In this document: positions 12,201 to 23,616 of the stretch, in pieces
Position numbering within the stretch: position 1 is the stretch's first letter
How the letters are laid out: every line of letters starts with the position of its first letter
DNA from: Drosophila persimilis
Lineage: Eukaryota; Arthropoda; Insecta; Diptera; Drosophilidae
Assembly: GCF_003286085.1 (NCBI RefSeq)
Contig: NW_020825312.1
Coordinates: forward strand, 3,410,001 to 3,474,000
Direction of reading: 5' to 3'
DNA length: 64,000 nucleotides
The notes under the pieces: generated by a model
What the model was told of the DNA's origin: nothing
What the model saw: the letters and a program-made list of their open reading frames with translations, nothing else
The model's database searches: none
Translations under genes and position numbers: made by a program

Positions 12201-15059
12201 GCGGCCCAGCAACAGCAGCAGCAGCAGCTGAACCTGGTGGCCGACAAAGTGGTGAGTAGGATCCTCTGCATTACTCTGGCTTACTGATCTCTCACTGACA
12301 TACGATACCATACCATACCATACCATACCATAAAATACATATATGCAACATGCCCGCCAAGAGCCGCCCCGGCCCCCCTCCCCCCCCCCTATTCTTTACC
12401 TAATCAATCGCTCCTCTAGGTGTGGGGCAGGGACTTCAGCGGAAGCGGAATCTTTGAATCAGAATCTCTCAATCCCGCCTGAAGTTCCGCCTATCGCATT
12501 ATTTGTCATTCTGCTCTACTAACCACCTAACTCTACCCCCACCCCTGCCATTTAAGCTTAGACTAGACCTTTTTGCCATATCCAATCCAACCATGAACAC
12601 ATGTGTTTCTAAAATCAAAACCAAACCAAAACTTTCCGATTCCGATTTCGATTCAATCTATGTGCCCCGTCCTCGTCTGCGTGTCTAGCAGATTAAGCAA
12701 GAAAACAGCCAACAACAAGCCAAGGCGCAAATAAAGGCCTACAACGATTTAATATACCTGACGCAGCTGCAACAACAGCAGCATCAGCAGCAGCAACAGC
12801 AGCAGCATCACCAGCAGCAGCAGCAACAGCAGCATCATCACCATCTCCAGCAAGATATCGAACAGACAGAAACCTACTACACGCTGGATGGACAAAAGGT
12901 GAAGCTGACGCGTAAGGAGGCCCAACATATCCACATGGAGCAACAGCAACAGCAGCAGCAGCAGAGTGCTAGTCCAGTGCCAGTGGCTGTGCCAGTAGGG
13001 GCCGCCAGTTCGGGGGGATCCTATCCAGCACAGTATGCCAGTCCAGCTCAGAGCTCGGCGGACGGATCCCCCATCACGAATTTAAACGCCGTGGACGTGG
13101 TCAGCACGCCGCAGGCTCAAGTGATTGTTTACAAGACAGCGCCTCTAGTGCAGCGACGATCGGTGGTGAATGTGCCAGGCGCTGGTTCGTCTGCGCCACC
13201 GGCGACGCCCACAACGGTGGCCTATTCATCTGTGATACAAAGTACGCTGCAGCAGCAACAGCAGCAGGAGCAGAGCCTCTGCTGGGAGAAGTTGGAAGAG
13301 GGAACAGGCGGCCAGGAGGACATTAAAAATGTGCTGCAGCTGCAAGTGAAACAGGAGCAGCAGCACTTAGACTATGCCAGTGAGGCTGCGGCGGCAACAG
13401 CGGGAGGCGATGCCGGCGAGAACCTGGTGTTCAATTTGCCGCCAGGCCTGGAGATTAAGCAAACCTTCTATCCGTCCGGCGTGGTCGATGGGGAGCACCT
13501 GCTGCACGAGCAGGCCCCTGGCCGGCGCCAACATGTGGTGGCCAACATGATAATGTCGCCAGCGAGCGGCAACATAGCGTCACAGATTCAAGTAGTGCCA
13601 AAGGTTTGTATCTTCTTATTTCTATTTATTTCCGAATCTATTTTTTTTTTTAATTTCCGTTTTATTTTGTTCGTTTTGTATGTCATTTGTTTCAATATTA
13701 TTTGTTGCTTTTTTTTTGTATTGCTTTTTTGTTGCGCTTTCTGTTAACTGTTTTTCATTTTGAATCTTTCCCTTGGAGCCCCAGAACTCTTACGAGCACA
13801 CGCCTTCAAATGGGGCTTTAAATCAAAAGGACATAAAGCAATGCCTTACAATTTCGAGTTACAACAACATACATTTCGCGTGCATGATGTAAAAAATGAA
13901 TGCTCGAAATCCGCTGATAAAGGTTTCTTTATTGTTGTTGTTGTTGTTGGACTTCTCCCTGCCAATCGCTGAAATTAAATTAATAGAAATAACTATTTCT
14001 TTTCTTTTGAAAAGTGCTATCTTCTGGGGGCTTCTGGGCCTCCCGGCTAATAACGATGCTTTATTTTTTAACACGCGCTTGTCCTTTGCTGGTGGAAGAG
14101 AACATATTTCTATCCCCCTTTCCACACGCTTTAGTTTGGTTACTTTCTTTTTTGGGGTGGTGTTCTGTTTAATCTTTAACTGCTTCCTTCTTTTGCCAAC
14201 TGTTCATCTTTTTGTGTTGTGTTGTGTTGCGTTGTGTTGTGTTGTGTTGCTGCCGTGTGGCCGATCTGAAACTGTGACGTTATGCTGTAATGTAATGAAT
14301 GTGGTACGGTACGGTACGGTGCGCTCTCTTCAGTGCGGTGGATCTGGATCCCGGTAGAGATCCGCATGTGGGAAGACCGATCTCTGATCGTCGAGAGTAT
14401 AAATGTTTAATGCTGTCCCTAAGCCATGTCCAATGTTTTGGTAGCCTCGTCTCTGATAGCCTTTTAAGCCACAAAAGCCACAGGATCCTAATCGAAGGTA
14501 TTTCTTTCGCTCAATTGCAGGAAGAGGTCAAGCCGCCGCCGAAGCCCGCGAAGACGCCGCGCAAGCGCCAGCCGAAGAAAACGCTGATAGCGACCAGCAG
14601 CGACTACAGCAACGTGCGCAGTCCCCAGGAGCCGCAGCACCATCAGCTCCAGCAGCAGCAGCAGCAGCACAGCCAGCAGCAACAACAGCAGCAACAGCAG
14701 AACACGTACTACGAATTCAACAAGTGGAATGCACCGCTTAAGACGGAGAACAATGCGGCCTCTGTGTCGCCGGCGGCCACCATCAACATACCCACATATC
14801 CCCAGCAGACGCAGCAGCAGCAACAGCAGCACCAAAGCCAGCAGCAGCAGCAACACCTGCCGCAGCCGGCCCATCTGCAGTCCTCGCAGGCACAATCACA
14901 TCTCACCCAGCTGGCGCAATATTATCCAGCCTTCCCCCAGCCCATTGCCTCGCAGTACACGGCGTGCATGCAGCAGCAGCAGCAACAGCAACAGCAGCAA
15001 CAACAGCAGCAGCAGCAGCAAGCATATACGCAACAGCAGCAGCACCAACAGGCCTACAC

Positions 15060-15092
<33 letters not shown>

Positions 15093-18000
15093 GCACCAGA
15101 ACCAGCAGCAGCAGGAGAAGATCGAGGCTGCCCAGCAGGAGGACGATGCTGCGGCAGCCGCTGCGGCGGCTGTTGCGGACGCAAGCAATAAGGTGATCGT
15201 GCCGAACATTGAGGAGGAGCTGGACTTCCTCGCAGACGCCAGCAGTGCCCCCAAGCAGGGATACGCCAACTCGTCGTCCAGCAATGGCCGCGGCACCAAC
15301 TCATCCACGAACAACACCAACTTTGGCATACGCAATCCCAACAAGACCCCATCGCCAGAGCCGACACCCTGCCCGTCGAATGGGCATGGCCACCACCCAT
15401 CGGGCGGCCCGACCTCCAGCCCACCCGTCACGGGCCACGGCGCCTCGGTGCCGTATAGACCAGTTCAATCGCTCCCGAAGCCGGTCAGCGTGGGCACGCT
15501 GATTGGCGAGAAGAAGACGCAGTTTATGGACAGCTATCTGAAGTTCTTGCAGGGCGAACGGGACGACGACCCGCCACCGGTGGTGAAGCCATCGCGCAAG
15601 CTGAATTATCCGCGAGCGCCGTATAAGCGTAAGGGCAAGGGCGGCCCAGGGGGCGGCAGCGAAGAGGCTTCTACGTCGCAGACAGCGGTTGGGGCTGGTG
15701 GTCCTGGAGACAACCAGACAGGACAGGAAGGACTCGCCGGACTAGTCGGCGACGACGGGCATCGCATCAAAATACTCTCCCAGACCCAAATACTGCCCAA
15801 GAAGCGGCCGCATGCACAAATGGTGGCTGCGGCAGCAGCTGCCGAGTCCACGCCCTCCTCCGTCATTCAGCAGCCTGCCGATCAGACCTCCTTCCGGCCA
15901 TACGCCCAGCAGCAGCAGCAACAACAGCAGCAACAGCAGCAGTCGATGGGTACACAGCATTTCGTGCAGCAGCATTGCGCCCAGTTGGGAGCGGGCGCTG
16001 GGGTCGGCGTAGTCGTTGGCGGCAGTCAAGGTATGTTACTTGACCAACAGCATAGTTCCAATAAGCACTCCACTATCGCTAATTCCACGCCATGCAACAA
16101 CTACAACAACAACAACCACCACCACAACACGTCAGCCAACGCCAACGCGAGCGCGGCATCCATCGCGACATCTCCAACGCCGGCGTCCACCGCCGCAGCC
16201 GTCGCTGCCGCTGCCGCCGCCGCACCAGCGCCGAATCCTCATCATTTTATCAATCTGCTGTGGCCATGGCAGCACTAGCCGCAGCACCGAACACCGCACC
16301 GCACCACACGACACGACAATAGACAACACGACAACAACAACAACCGACGACAGATGACTGGCGATAGGGATCCAGACGTGAACAAAGGACATGGACGCTG
16401 TGTATATGTAAAAAAAAAACATAAAAACAAAAAAGTAAAAGAACAAAAAAAAGGAATAAGCACTTTTAAATTGTTAAAAGAAAAAGAAAGAAAAAAAACA
16501 AAAGAAAGGAGAATCGCATGAACAAAAGTAAACAAGTATTTTTGAGATGAAATCGAGATGAACAAATATTATTAATTTACAAAAACCCAAATAAACTGTG
16601 TATTTTTATTATTTACATTGTAAGCCCACGACCACCGACCGATTGCACAAAAGATCAGGCAGAGATCGGGAGAGAGCATAGGTCGAGTGCTGTCCTCTAT
16701 TCAGGTGCAGGTGCTGGTGCAAGGTGCAAGGTGCAAGGTGCGAGGTGCAAAGGTATAGGTGCGCCGGCGACTGCTCTTTTGGGCTGTTGGGATAACTGTG
16801 GTGTTGTCGTCGTCGTTGTTGTGGTTGTTGTTGTTGTCGTTCCGTTCGTGTTGTGGATGCACTCGCCCCCGAAAGGCGTCACTCCTCTTTCCCTGATCAA
16901 TGTTGCTAACCGAACTTTTGTGCTCTTCACAGACCCCTTGAATGTGCCTGCGCGTCGCGAGCAATGCTCCCGCAAGGCTAAGCAAAGCACTATGCACGCT
17001 CTTCTGTTGAATTCCACTGCCGCCGCAGGGGAGAACAGTGCCGTGGGCGAGCCGGAGGCCGAGTTCACCGACTCGGACACGGATCCTGTCTGGACTCCAC
17101 AAGAGGATGATGTAAGTGTTATTTGTGTGGTCCGTTAGTGTTCGCCTCGTCACCGCTTGTAACCCACCCACCCATCCATCCACTATGTACGCAGAGCGAT
17201 GACGCCGGCAAGGGCTATGGGAAGCGCAAGATAGCGCGACGCTCCAAAGGGACGCCTCGCAAGAACACCTATGAGAATCCATCCCAGATGCAGCCACAAC
17301 ACCAGCAACAACATCAGCAGCAACAGCAGCAGCACAACCAACAACTGCAGCAGATGCAACAGGTGTCCCAGCAGCAGCAGCAGGTGCAGCAAATGCCAGC
17401 CGCTGGTGATGGCTACAATCCACAGCAGGATATGTCCGGAGTGGGAGACGTGGGCTATGGCAGTGCTGCAGCGGGTACGGCAGCCACAGCGGAGAACTTT
17501 AAAGTAGGTTGCACTCCCAGCCATGAGACAGGGGACTCTTCATTTATCTTCTTTTATTTTATAGACGGGCGATTTTATCGTGCTGCGTTCGGATCTTGTG
17601 AACGACTGGCCCACCATTTGGCAGGTGGACTCCAAGTGCATATTGCAAAAATATGAGCCCTTCCGCCAGAACGGAAAGACCTTCTATCGCAACATGTCGA
17701 AGGTAAGGTTAAGGTCACATTCTGGATTCTTTTTATAACGTGACTTAACTTTGTTTGAACTTGCAACTAGTATGCCTCATGGAATCTCGAAACAAAAAAA
17801 CTCTACCTCAAAGCACCAGTGCGCATGCAGGTACATTCCCACACAGAGACGATTGTGGAGTTCATGCGATCCGAGCTGCTGGCCGACGACACCGAGCAGT
17901 TTATCGAGAAGATTATGGAGGATTATTTGTCGTACAGGGATAACTTTGAGATCTACATTCAGACCATGATCTCACAGGCGCTCGATCCGAGTTTCTTCTC

Positions 18001-18776
18001 AGAAATCACACGGGAAAAGGGTAAGACGTGGATGTGGCTCTTGTTTGGCGTTGATACTGAATTTTATTATCTCATTTCTTGCAGACGACTACTTCCTGGG
18101 CAGCGTGCGTGTTGTGGATACCATCATGGAGAATTGCAAACATAAGCTGCTGGCCATCACGCCATGGACACGTAGCACCATCCTGTCCATTGAGACCTGG
18201 CCCAAGTGCCACGTCTTTTCCGAGTGGGAGCAAAACAATCTGACTCAGAAAAACTGCGCCGGCTGCCGACAGCCGGGCATCGCAGTGCGCTTCCTTCTAT
18301 TCGGGGAGCCCTACAATCCCAACACCATGCAAACCATCCCTGTCGATCCTCGTATTGCCTACGAGAAGGTAAGAATGCCCCCAGTCGCTGTTATCCAGTG
18401 GCGTGAGTGACCTCTGGCTATATCTCTCCCTCTCTTCTCGTATAGGACATTGTTCTTTGTCGCATTTGTGCCGCGCGTGCGGATCTCTTCCACAAGATTG
18501 CGCACGAGAAGTTTAATCTGTTTATCAACTGCTCGCAGCGTGTCACGGAGCAGCAGCAACAATTTCCTGGGAAGACCTCCACCGAAATATTAAACGATCT
18601 GCTGGCTGCGCATAATTGGATCGATGAGGCATGTCCGATTGCAGAACAATGCTATGCTAACAATCCTATTTAATTGATCCTTTTCTTCATTGCAGCTGTT
18701 CCGCAACATGCGCAACTGCTGGGCGGAGGTGGAGAGCCTGGAGCGACAGAACCGCTTCCGGGAGTCAATGCAGTAG
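11634..18776 (+). CDS. PolyQ-rich nuclear-type protein with C-terminal DUF4211 (QSER1/PRR12-like)
   Basis: Ten coding exons: 11634-12251, 12689-13603, 14521-16030, 16933-17111, 17195-17503, 17565-17702, 17771-18020, 18085-18368, 18446-18628, 18696-18776. They join in frame to 1,488 residues. The N-terminal two thirds is low complexity (Ala, Ser and long Gln/His runs). A basic AT-hook-like stretch (TPRKRQPKK) lies near residue 520, and a conserved-looking island (GEKKTQFMDSYLKFLQG) lies near residue 835. Residues about 1178-1488 form a globular, Cys-containing region (WPTIWQVDSKCILQKYEPF, then CRICAARADLFHKIAHEKF) that I assign to DUF4211, the domain of vertebrate QSER1 and PRR12. The role is therefore probably nuclear and chromatin-associated, by family analogy only. 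The last intron has a GC donor, exon 2 has a tandem TAGCAG acceptor, and an alternative 3' end exists after exon 3. AATAAA follows at 18,847. Confidence 0.75.
12302..12331. repeat. (CATAC)n microsatellite in intron 1
   Basis: About six tandem copies of a CATAC pentamer lie 50 bp after the intron 1 donor of the DUF4211 gene. Confidence 0.85.
12687..12691 (+). promoter_or_regulatory. Tandem NAGNAG splice acceptor
   Basis: The intron 1 acceptor of the DUF4211 gene reads TAGCAG. Use of either AG keeps the frame, adding or dropping one Gln before IKQEN. Both sites follow a pyrimidine-containing stretch. Confidence 0.6.
14211..14250. repeat. (GTTGT)n-like microsatellite in intron 2
   Basis: About seven imperfect GTTGT/GTTGC pentamers lie in the 917-bp second intron of the DUF4211 gene. 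A second pentamer run (GGTAC)n lies about 60 bp downstream at 14,302-14,320. Confidence 0.75.
16031..16278 (+). CDS. Alternative C-terminus of the DUF4211 gene (read-through of exon 3)
   Basis: If the gtatgt donor at 16,031 is not used, exon 3 stays open for 82 more codons to a TAG at 16,276-16,278. The extension is rich in Asn, His, Ala and Pro with strong third-position GC. That matches the coding style of the rest of the gene and is unlike intron sequence. A 310-bp A-rich stretch follows, with AATAAA at 16,590. The resulting short isoform would have about 794 residues and lack the DUF4211 region entirely. Confidence 0.5.
16590..16595 (+). terminator. Polyadenylation signal for the short isoform
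   Basis: AATAAA sits 312 bp after the read-through stop codon and is followed by a T-rich stretch. It would end a transcript that retains exon 3 past the 16,031 donor. Confidence 0.45.
16708..16762. repeat. (AAGGTGC)n heptamer array in intron 3
   Basis: Imperfect tandem heptamers, with AAGGTGC in three consecutive near-perfect copies and variants on both sides, lie between the alternative poly(A) site and exon 4 of the DUF4211 gene. Confidence 0.8.
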
Positions 18777-18846
18777 AGTAGGCAGGCCATTACATTACAG
18801 TCCAAGGTCTTGGCTGCATATCTGAGTGCTGGACATTCGTCGCTGC

Positions 18847-18852
18847 AATAAA
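18847..18852 (+). terminator. Polyadenylation signal of the DUF4211 gene
   Basis: AATAAA lies 71 bp after the TAG stop at 18,774-18,776. Confidence 0.7.
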
Positions 18853-20330
18853 CTCAATGAGTTGTTAGTTTGATTAGAGAGTAGATCATAGCATACGAGT
18901 AGAACCTGGTTTAACTTGACGATTGGCAGTAACTGTAGGCCTTATAATTACGGATAATTTAAATTTTTTTTTTATTTTTATAGAATAAGCATTCAAAATG
19001 TAGCTACATTTAGCTATAGATCCATAGATCCACGATTACTAATTTACATACGAATATCAAAAGCCACCTTAGGTAAACACCCTCTCAGTAATTGAGCTAC
19101 AACTTTTTACTTAATATCATAGCTCGCAAATAACTGTGGACACTTTCGGCGTGTCTGATAAAAACCTCTCATTGACGGACACATTGAGAAAATGCACTGA
19201 AAAGACCCGATCAAATCTGTTTTTGCTCAACTCGCTCTTCGCTCAAGCAAAGACCGATTTTTTCACTTCTCTTTTGTTCCTGTTCTTTACTGAGCATCTT
19301 GCCGCGAGCAAACGAACAAAGTGTCTTTTGCGTATGTATGCGTGCTTGTACGTGTGAAGCTTATGGCAACTATCAATTTTTGTGAATTCTATACGGTTTG
19401 ACTATTGGAGCTTAAAATGAATCGTGAAAAGCAAAACGAAAATGTTCGTTTGCCAATTTTGCAAAGAAATATACATATTACAATACAATAGCCCAAAAGA
19501 TGCGGAAAACATGAATAATTAAACATATACACGAAAAAAACTAAAAACACTTTACTCAGACACTTTTGTTGGTTCTGCTCATCTAAAGACACTTTTGCTG
19601 TGAGCGCTTGACCAAAGTGTCTCTCTAAGTTGTTATTGTGAGACACGATCGTGTGTCGGGCTCACCCGAAAACCCGAAACACATAACACAAGCGAAGAGA
19701 CAAAAGTGTTCTGCTCAGTGAGAGACCGTGTCTTCGTGGTCTTTTTCGGTTTTGTCAGTGACGAGACAGCAAAGGGAAAAAGTGTTGACCGTCGTTTGCG
19801 AGCTATGCTTATTATTTTTCCTCCAACTTATGGATGTTATGATGGATGCTACGCATGTAACGAATGTCCAACGAACCAGTTGAAACAAACCCCTTTCCTT
19901 TCCTTTTTAATTTCATTATAAGATTATGTAAATACGAGTAGAGTATGTTTAGTATGTATATCCTTTTTGTATTAGCTATACAATGCATATAGCACAGAAA
20001 AGCCATGCAGCCGTGCAGATAATTTAGTTGTCATCCGTTTTGTTAGTGCATTTTTGTATTTGTTCTTGAACTTGTTCTTATTTATTAAGACTCTTTAACC
20101 CTGCCCTGAATAAAACCCAGAGTAATATCATTTATACGTACATACACATTAGCATGTGGTATTGTGGGTCACGTAATACGTAGCTGTTAAACCTTAAGCC
20201 AGCTGTAAATGTAACCCCTCCTCCATCTGACATTTGACAGAATCTCAAATCGCGTATAGTCACAGATCATGATTCACAATTCGGTCTAAGAACTAATCCA
20301 TGTGAAAGTCTATATAATAACATATGTAAT
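18853..20330. other. Intergenic region with a cluster of AAGTGTC-type motifs
   Basis: No gene is supported between the convergent DUF4211 gene (+) and the kinase gene (-). At 19,137-19,790 there are at least six copies of AAAGTGTC or its complement GACACTTT, several within AGACACTTTTG contexts. A 12-bp palindrome, ACACGATCGTGT, lies at 19,643-19,654. The block could be a decayed mobile element or a regulatory/boundary cluster. Confidence 0.4.
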
Positions 20331-20390
20331 TGTTTATTTAAGAGCATACATACATACATATATACACACACACAATAATACCTAATACTG

Positions 20391-21775
20391 TTAACAGATA
20401 TCATCATCACGAGTCGAATCGAATTGATAAAGCGGTTGGGTCATGTCGTACTTTAGCAGATCCCGGACGACATCGGTCATACGCCTCTTGAAAATTGGCA
20501 ATGTGCGTTCGTTGAGCATGTCAAACTCTTCCACTAGTTCGCGGCACTTGGGGGCGTCGGTGGCCGATGCAGACAGATCCTGAATGGCCTCGGAGACTTC
20601 ATCAATGTTGACCACTTCGTTGGCATTGGATATGAAGAAGGGCAAGGAAAACGCGGCCATTATCAGGCCAAATACACCAAAGAGCTGCAATTGGCGGTCG
20701 AAGACGGTGCGCGGATAGATATCGTCTGCATTCAGATCGCAGGAGCCCAGTTTCCGGCTCAACGTGTCGTAGTAAATGTTCAGAAAGGCTGGTAGGTGCT
20801 CATCCCTCAGCTGCTTCTCTGTGCAGGCGAATAGGTAGTGAACAAGGTCTAGAACAGGTGGGGCAAAACGAGACATTTGGAAATCGATCAGCTTGGCTTC
20901 AACCGCCAGATCAGAGTGAGTCTGTGGAGAAGATGGGACTACTTATAGACTCGGCTTACGACTGAGATCGAAAATTGCGCGCTAACCTCGTGCCTATACA
21001 GAATATTGTTGTTCCAGAAGTCGCCATGACAGATGACCGCGTGAGGCGACTGCGATGCGCCGTCCACACAGTAGAGTGTTAAGGCCTTTAGATTCCTCTC
21101 ACAGCGTTCCAGCACCTCCATCATAGGCGTTGTGTCGTCGTCCCGCGCTTCGTCCTGCTCCAGCATGAGTCGAGTGCGCCTCAGCATTGCCTTGCCAAAT
21201 TCGATCGTCACCGTCTCAATGTTCGCCGTGAATAGGTTGTCCTGCCGCACATGATCCACCAGTTCGCTGAACTTTACCTGATTGCGTTGCTGTAGGATAA
21301 AGGAGCACGCATGCAGCTCGGCCACCGCCTTGAGGGTGGACACCACAATGTCGTAGGTGGGCATGGAGCTGCGTGGGTTTGTCTGAAAACCGTTTTGGGA
21401 CAGGTCCTCGAAGATCAGGAACTCGTCGGGCGCCTGCAATCCGGATGCCAGCAATTCAGGTGCCACTGTGAAGGCACTATGGTCGTCCGCCAATTCGCGG
21501 TATGTGTGGAACACGTTCTGGTACATGAACACTTCTCGGGCGTAATAGTCGACTACGTGCATGTGTTGTCGTCTTGCCTCGTTCTTGGGCGCCATTTTGA
21601 CCACTACCCTCTTCGCCTTGGACTCTGTTGGCCAACTCACGAGCAGGACCTGTCCGTAGGCATTCTCTCCGACGCCCGCTATTGGCTGCGCGACTAGCGA
21701 CACATCTTGGCGTTGATATAGGGCCAAAAGAGCATTGCTCACAGCGCTTGACAGCTCACTATCACTCTCAGTCAT
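20391..21775 (-). CDS. EcKinase/CHK-like small-molecule kinase
   Basis: Two exons (20,987-21,775 and 20,391-20,921) are joined by a 65-bp intron (GAG|gttagc donor, ccacag acceptor, phase 0) to make 439 residues. The fold is the choline/ethanolamine-kinase-like branch of the protein kinase superfamily (EcKinase, formerly DUF227). The GxGENAYGQVLLV glycine-rich region and VVVKMAP with the ATP-binding Lys come first, followed by FEDLSQNGF. The Brenner-type HGDFWNNN catalytic loop is at residues 250-257, and IDFQ, the DFG-equivalent metal site, at 275-278. The family in flies phosphorylates steroids or other small molecules and has many paralogues; the substrate here is not predictable from sequence. 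AATAAA lies about 55 bp past the stop, at 20,332-20,337 (minus). Confidence 0.9.
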
Positions 21776-23616
21776 GCTTTTGTTTCTGTTAGACTCTGAA
21801 GCTTCTTCGTCACCGCCGAATGAATCTATCTTTCCGACTGGCCCTGTTGCAGCTCTCGTTCCGGGTTTTATAGTTGGCTGGCTCTGTGGGAAAAGCTCTC
21901 GGTGATAGTTACCTGCTGCATCGTGGGTGGTGCGGGAGAGTCGGTCGTATCGCCGTGTGAAGTCGGAGGGGATGGCGATCCTGTAGCGGCGCTCAGGATT
22001 TCAGCCTCTCCGAGCCATCAATCCAAACAAAATTCTTATGATCTGAAAGCATTGTAGCAGTTCGCGGTGCGCGGGGACTCCCCGCCCTGCCAGCTCACGT
22101 GATTATCGTTTATATATCTGCTATGATGGGCACTCGGGTCCTACCTGAAGGCGCCTCACACTCCGAGTTTCCGCCTCAGTTGGTCCTCAGTTAGTATTAG
22201 TTTCGGGTGATGTGTCGTTGCCCTGGCTCAAGGTCACTTCCAACGGCCTGTATGCATGTGCACTCACATACACTCGTACACACACTCAACGAGTTAGAAG
22301 AGCATTCCATAAAAAAAAAAGAAAAAAAATAGCAAAAACTTGAACGCTCGTCATACCAATTTCTGGGGGGAAGCATTACTATGACCAGGTAGGTTTCTAA
22401 GCAATCGGGCGATGAACTTGACACACGAATGTGCACTCTCTTCTCCGAATAGCTCGCCAAATGTACGATCGGAGCTGAGAGGGACGGACTCCCTCCCGCG
22501 ACCGACTCGAGGCTTTAGCTTGAGAGGGAGATAGATAGGAAGCGAAAGCTTTCGCTTGGTTAAAGGTTTAGCTTTCATTGCCATTGAATAGGTACGGTGG
22601 CGCACCGGAGGTCGTTGAACCTACGACACAATTACGAAAGCAATGCGTGTTGCCCAACTGCCCGAGAGACCCAAAATATAGTTTCGCTTTCTGATACCGC
22701 CCACTGGCTGGGTATGCTCGATTCCTGTAAGTGTATGCCACAAACGGAAGGAAGTACCTAATGAATTAATTAGGTAGCCGTGTGTATAGTTTTTACATTT
22801 TACATTTCACATCTGTATCGTTAAATATTTATTTATAAAAAAAAAGTATACATAACAACAAAAATGTACATTCTCCATATTTTACCCCCTATTTGTTTGA
22901 TTTCAATTTTTGTATTTGTATTTATTTTAAAATATGTTTCGATCAGTTAAAACCGTAGACAGTGTGGTAGCTATACTAATTTGTGCCTTAAATATGTTGT
23001 TATTACATATGTACATACATGCATATACCTACAAGGATACGAAATTATCATAGGAATAAGAGTTCTAGTTAGATGGGGATACGATACTCCACTGATAGAT
23101 CGATGGGAACCAGATTTCCACAATGTAAAAACACTCAGAATCTCGAAGTAGATTTGTCTTAAATGAGGTATTCCAGCTGTCCCACAAACTGGGCGCCTTC
23201 GATTGATCCGCTTAAACATATAAGTATGAACGACTATTTTTGCCCATCAACCGGTTCTGTGAAAGGACATACAGAATTAGGATAGATGGAAAGCAGAGCA
23301 GTTCTGTTCGGACTGATGCAAGTGAAAGATATTTTTCTATGTTCGGTGATATTGCTTCTTTTGTTGCTTAATTGCTAAATAAAATAATTGGTTGAATGGT
23401 CTCTAGCATTATCCAAATTATCTGGAATAGTCTTAGGTATTTACGTAGGTCTAACTTATCCTGAAACTCTTCCTATCATATAGCCAAGCCGATTCTATAA
23501 TACAAACACTAAAACTGTTACAGATTCAAGATTACAACACTTCCTTAACTAAATGGCTTATTTGATGATGCTATTGCGCTAATTGAAACACTTAAACTAC
23601 TTCCTACGCTCGTGAG
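21776..23616. other. Intergenic region: kinase 5' flank and Su(var)3-3 3' UTR
   Basis: The kinase promoter should lie at about 21,780-22,200. The 3' UTR of Su(var)3-3 probably runs from 23,616 down to a minus-strand AATAAA near 22,830 or 22,920. No ORF in between has a recognisable domain or splice context. TACATA-type repeats lie near 23,003-23,025. Confidence 0.5.

Noticed and set aside
12038..12326. Antisense ORFs with polyCys, polyLeu or polyAla runs
   Set aside because: They are reverse-strand shadows of CAG/CAA polyglutamine tracts in the DUF4211 gene; the same applies to those at 14,488-15,431 and 55,396-55,886.
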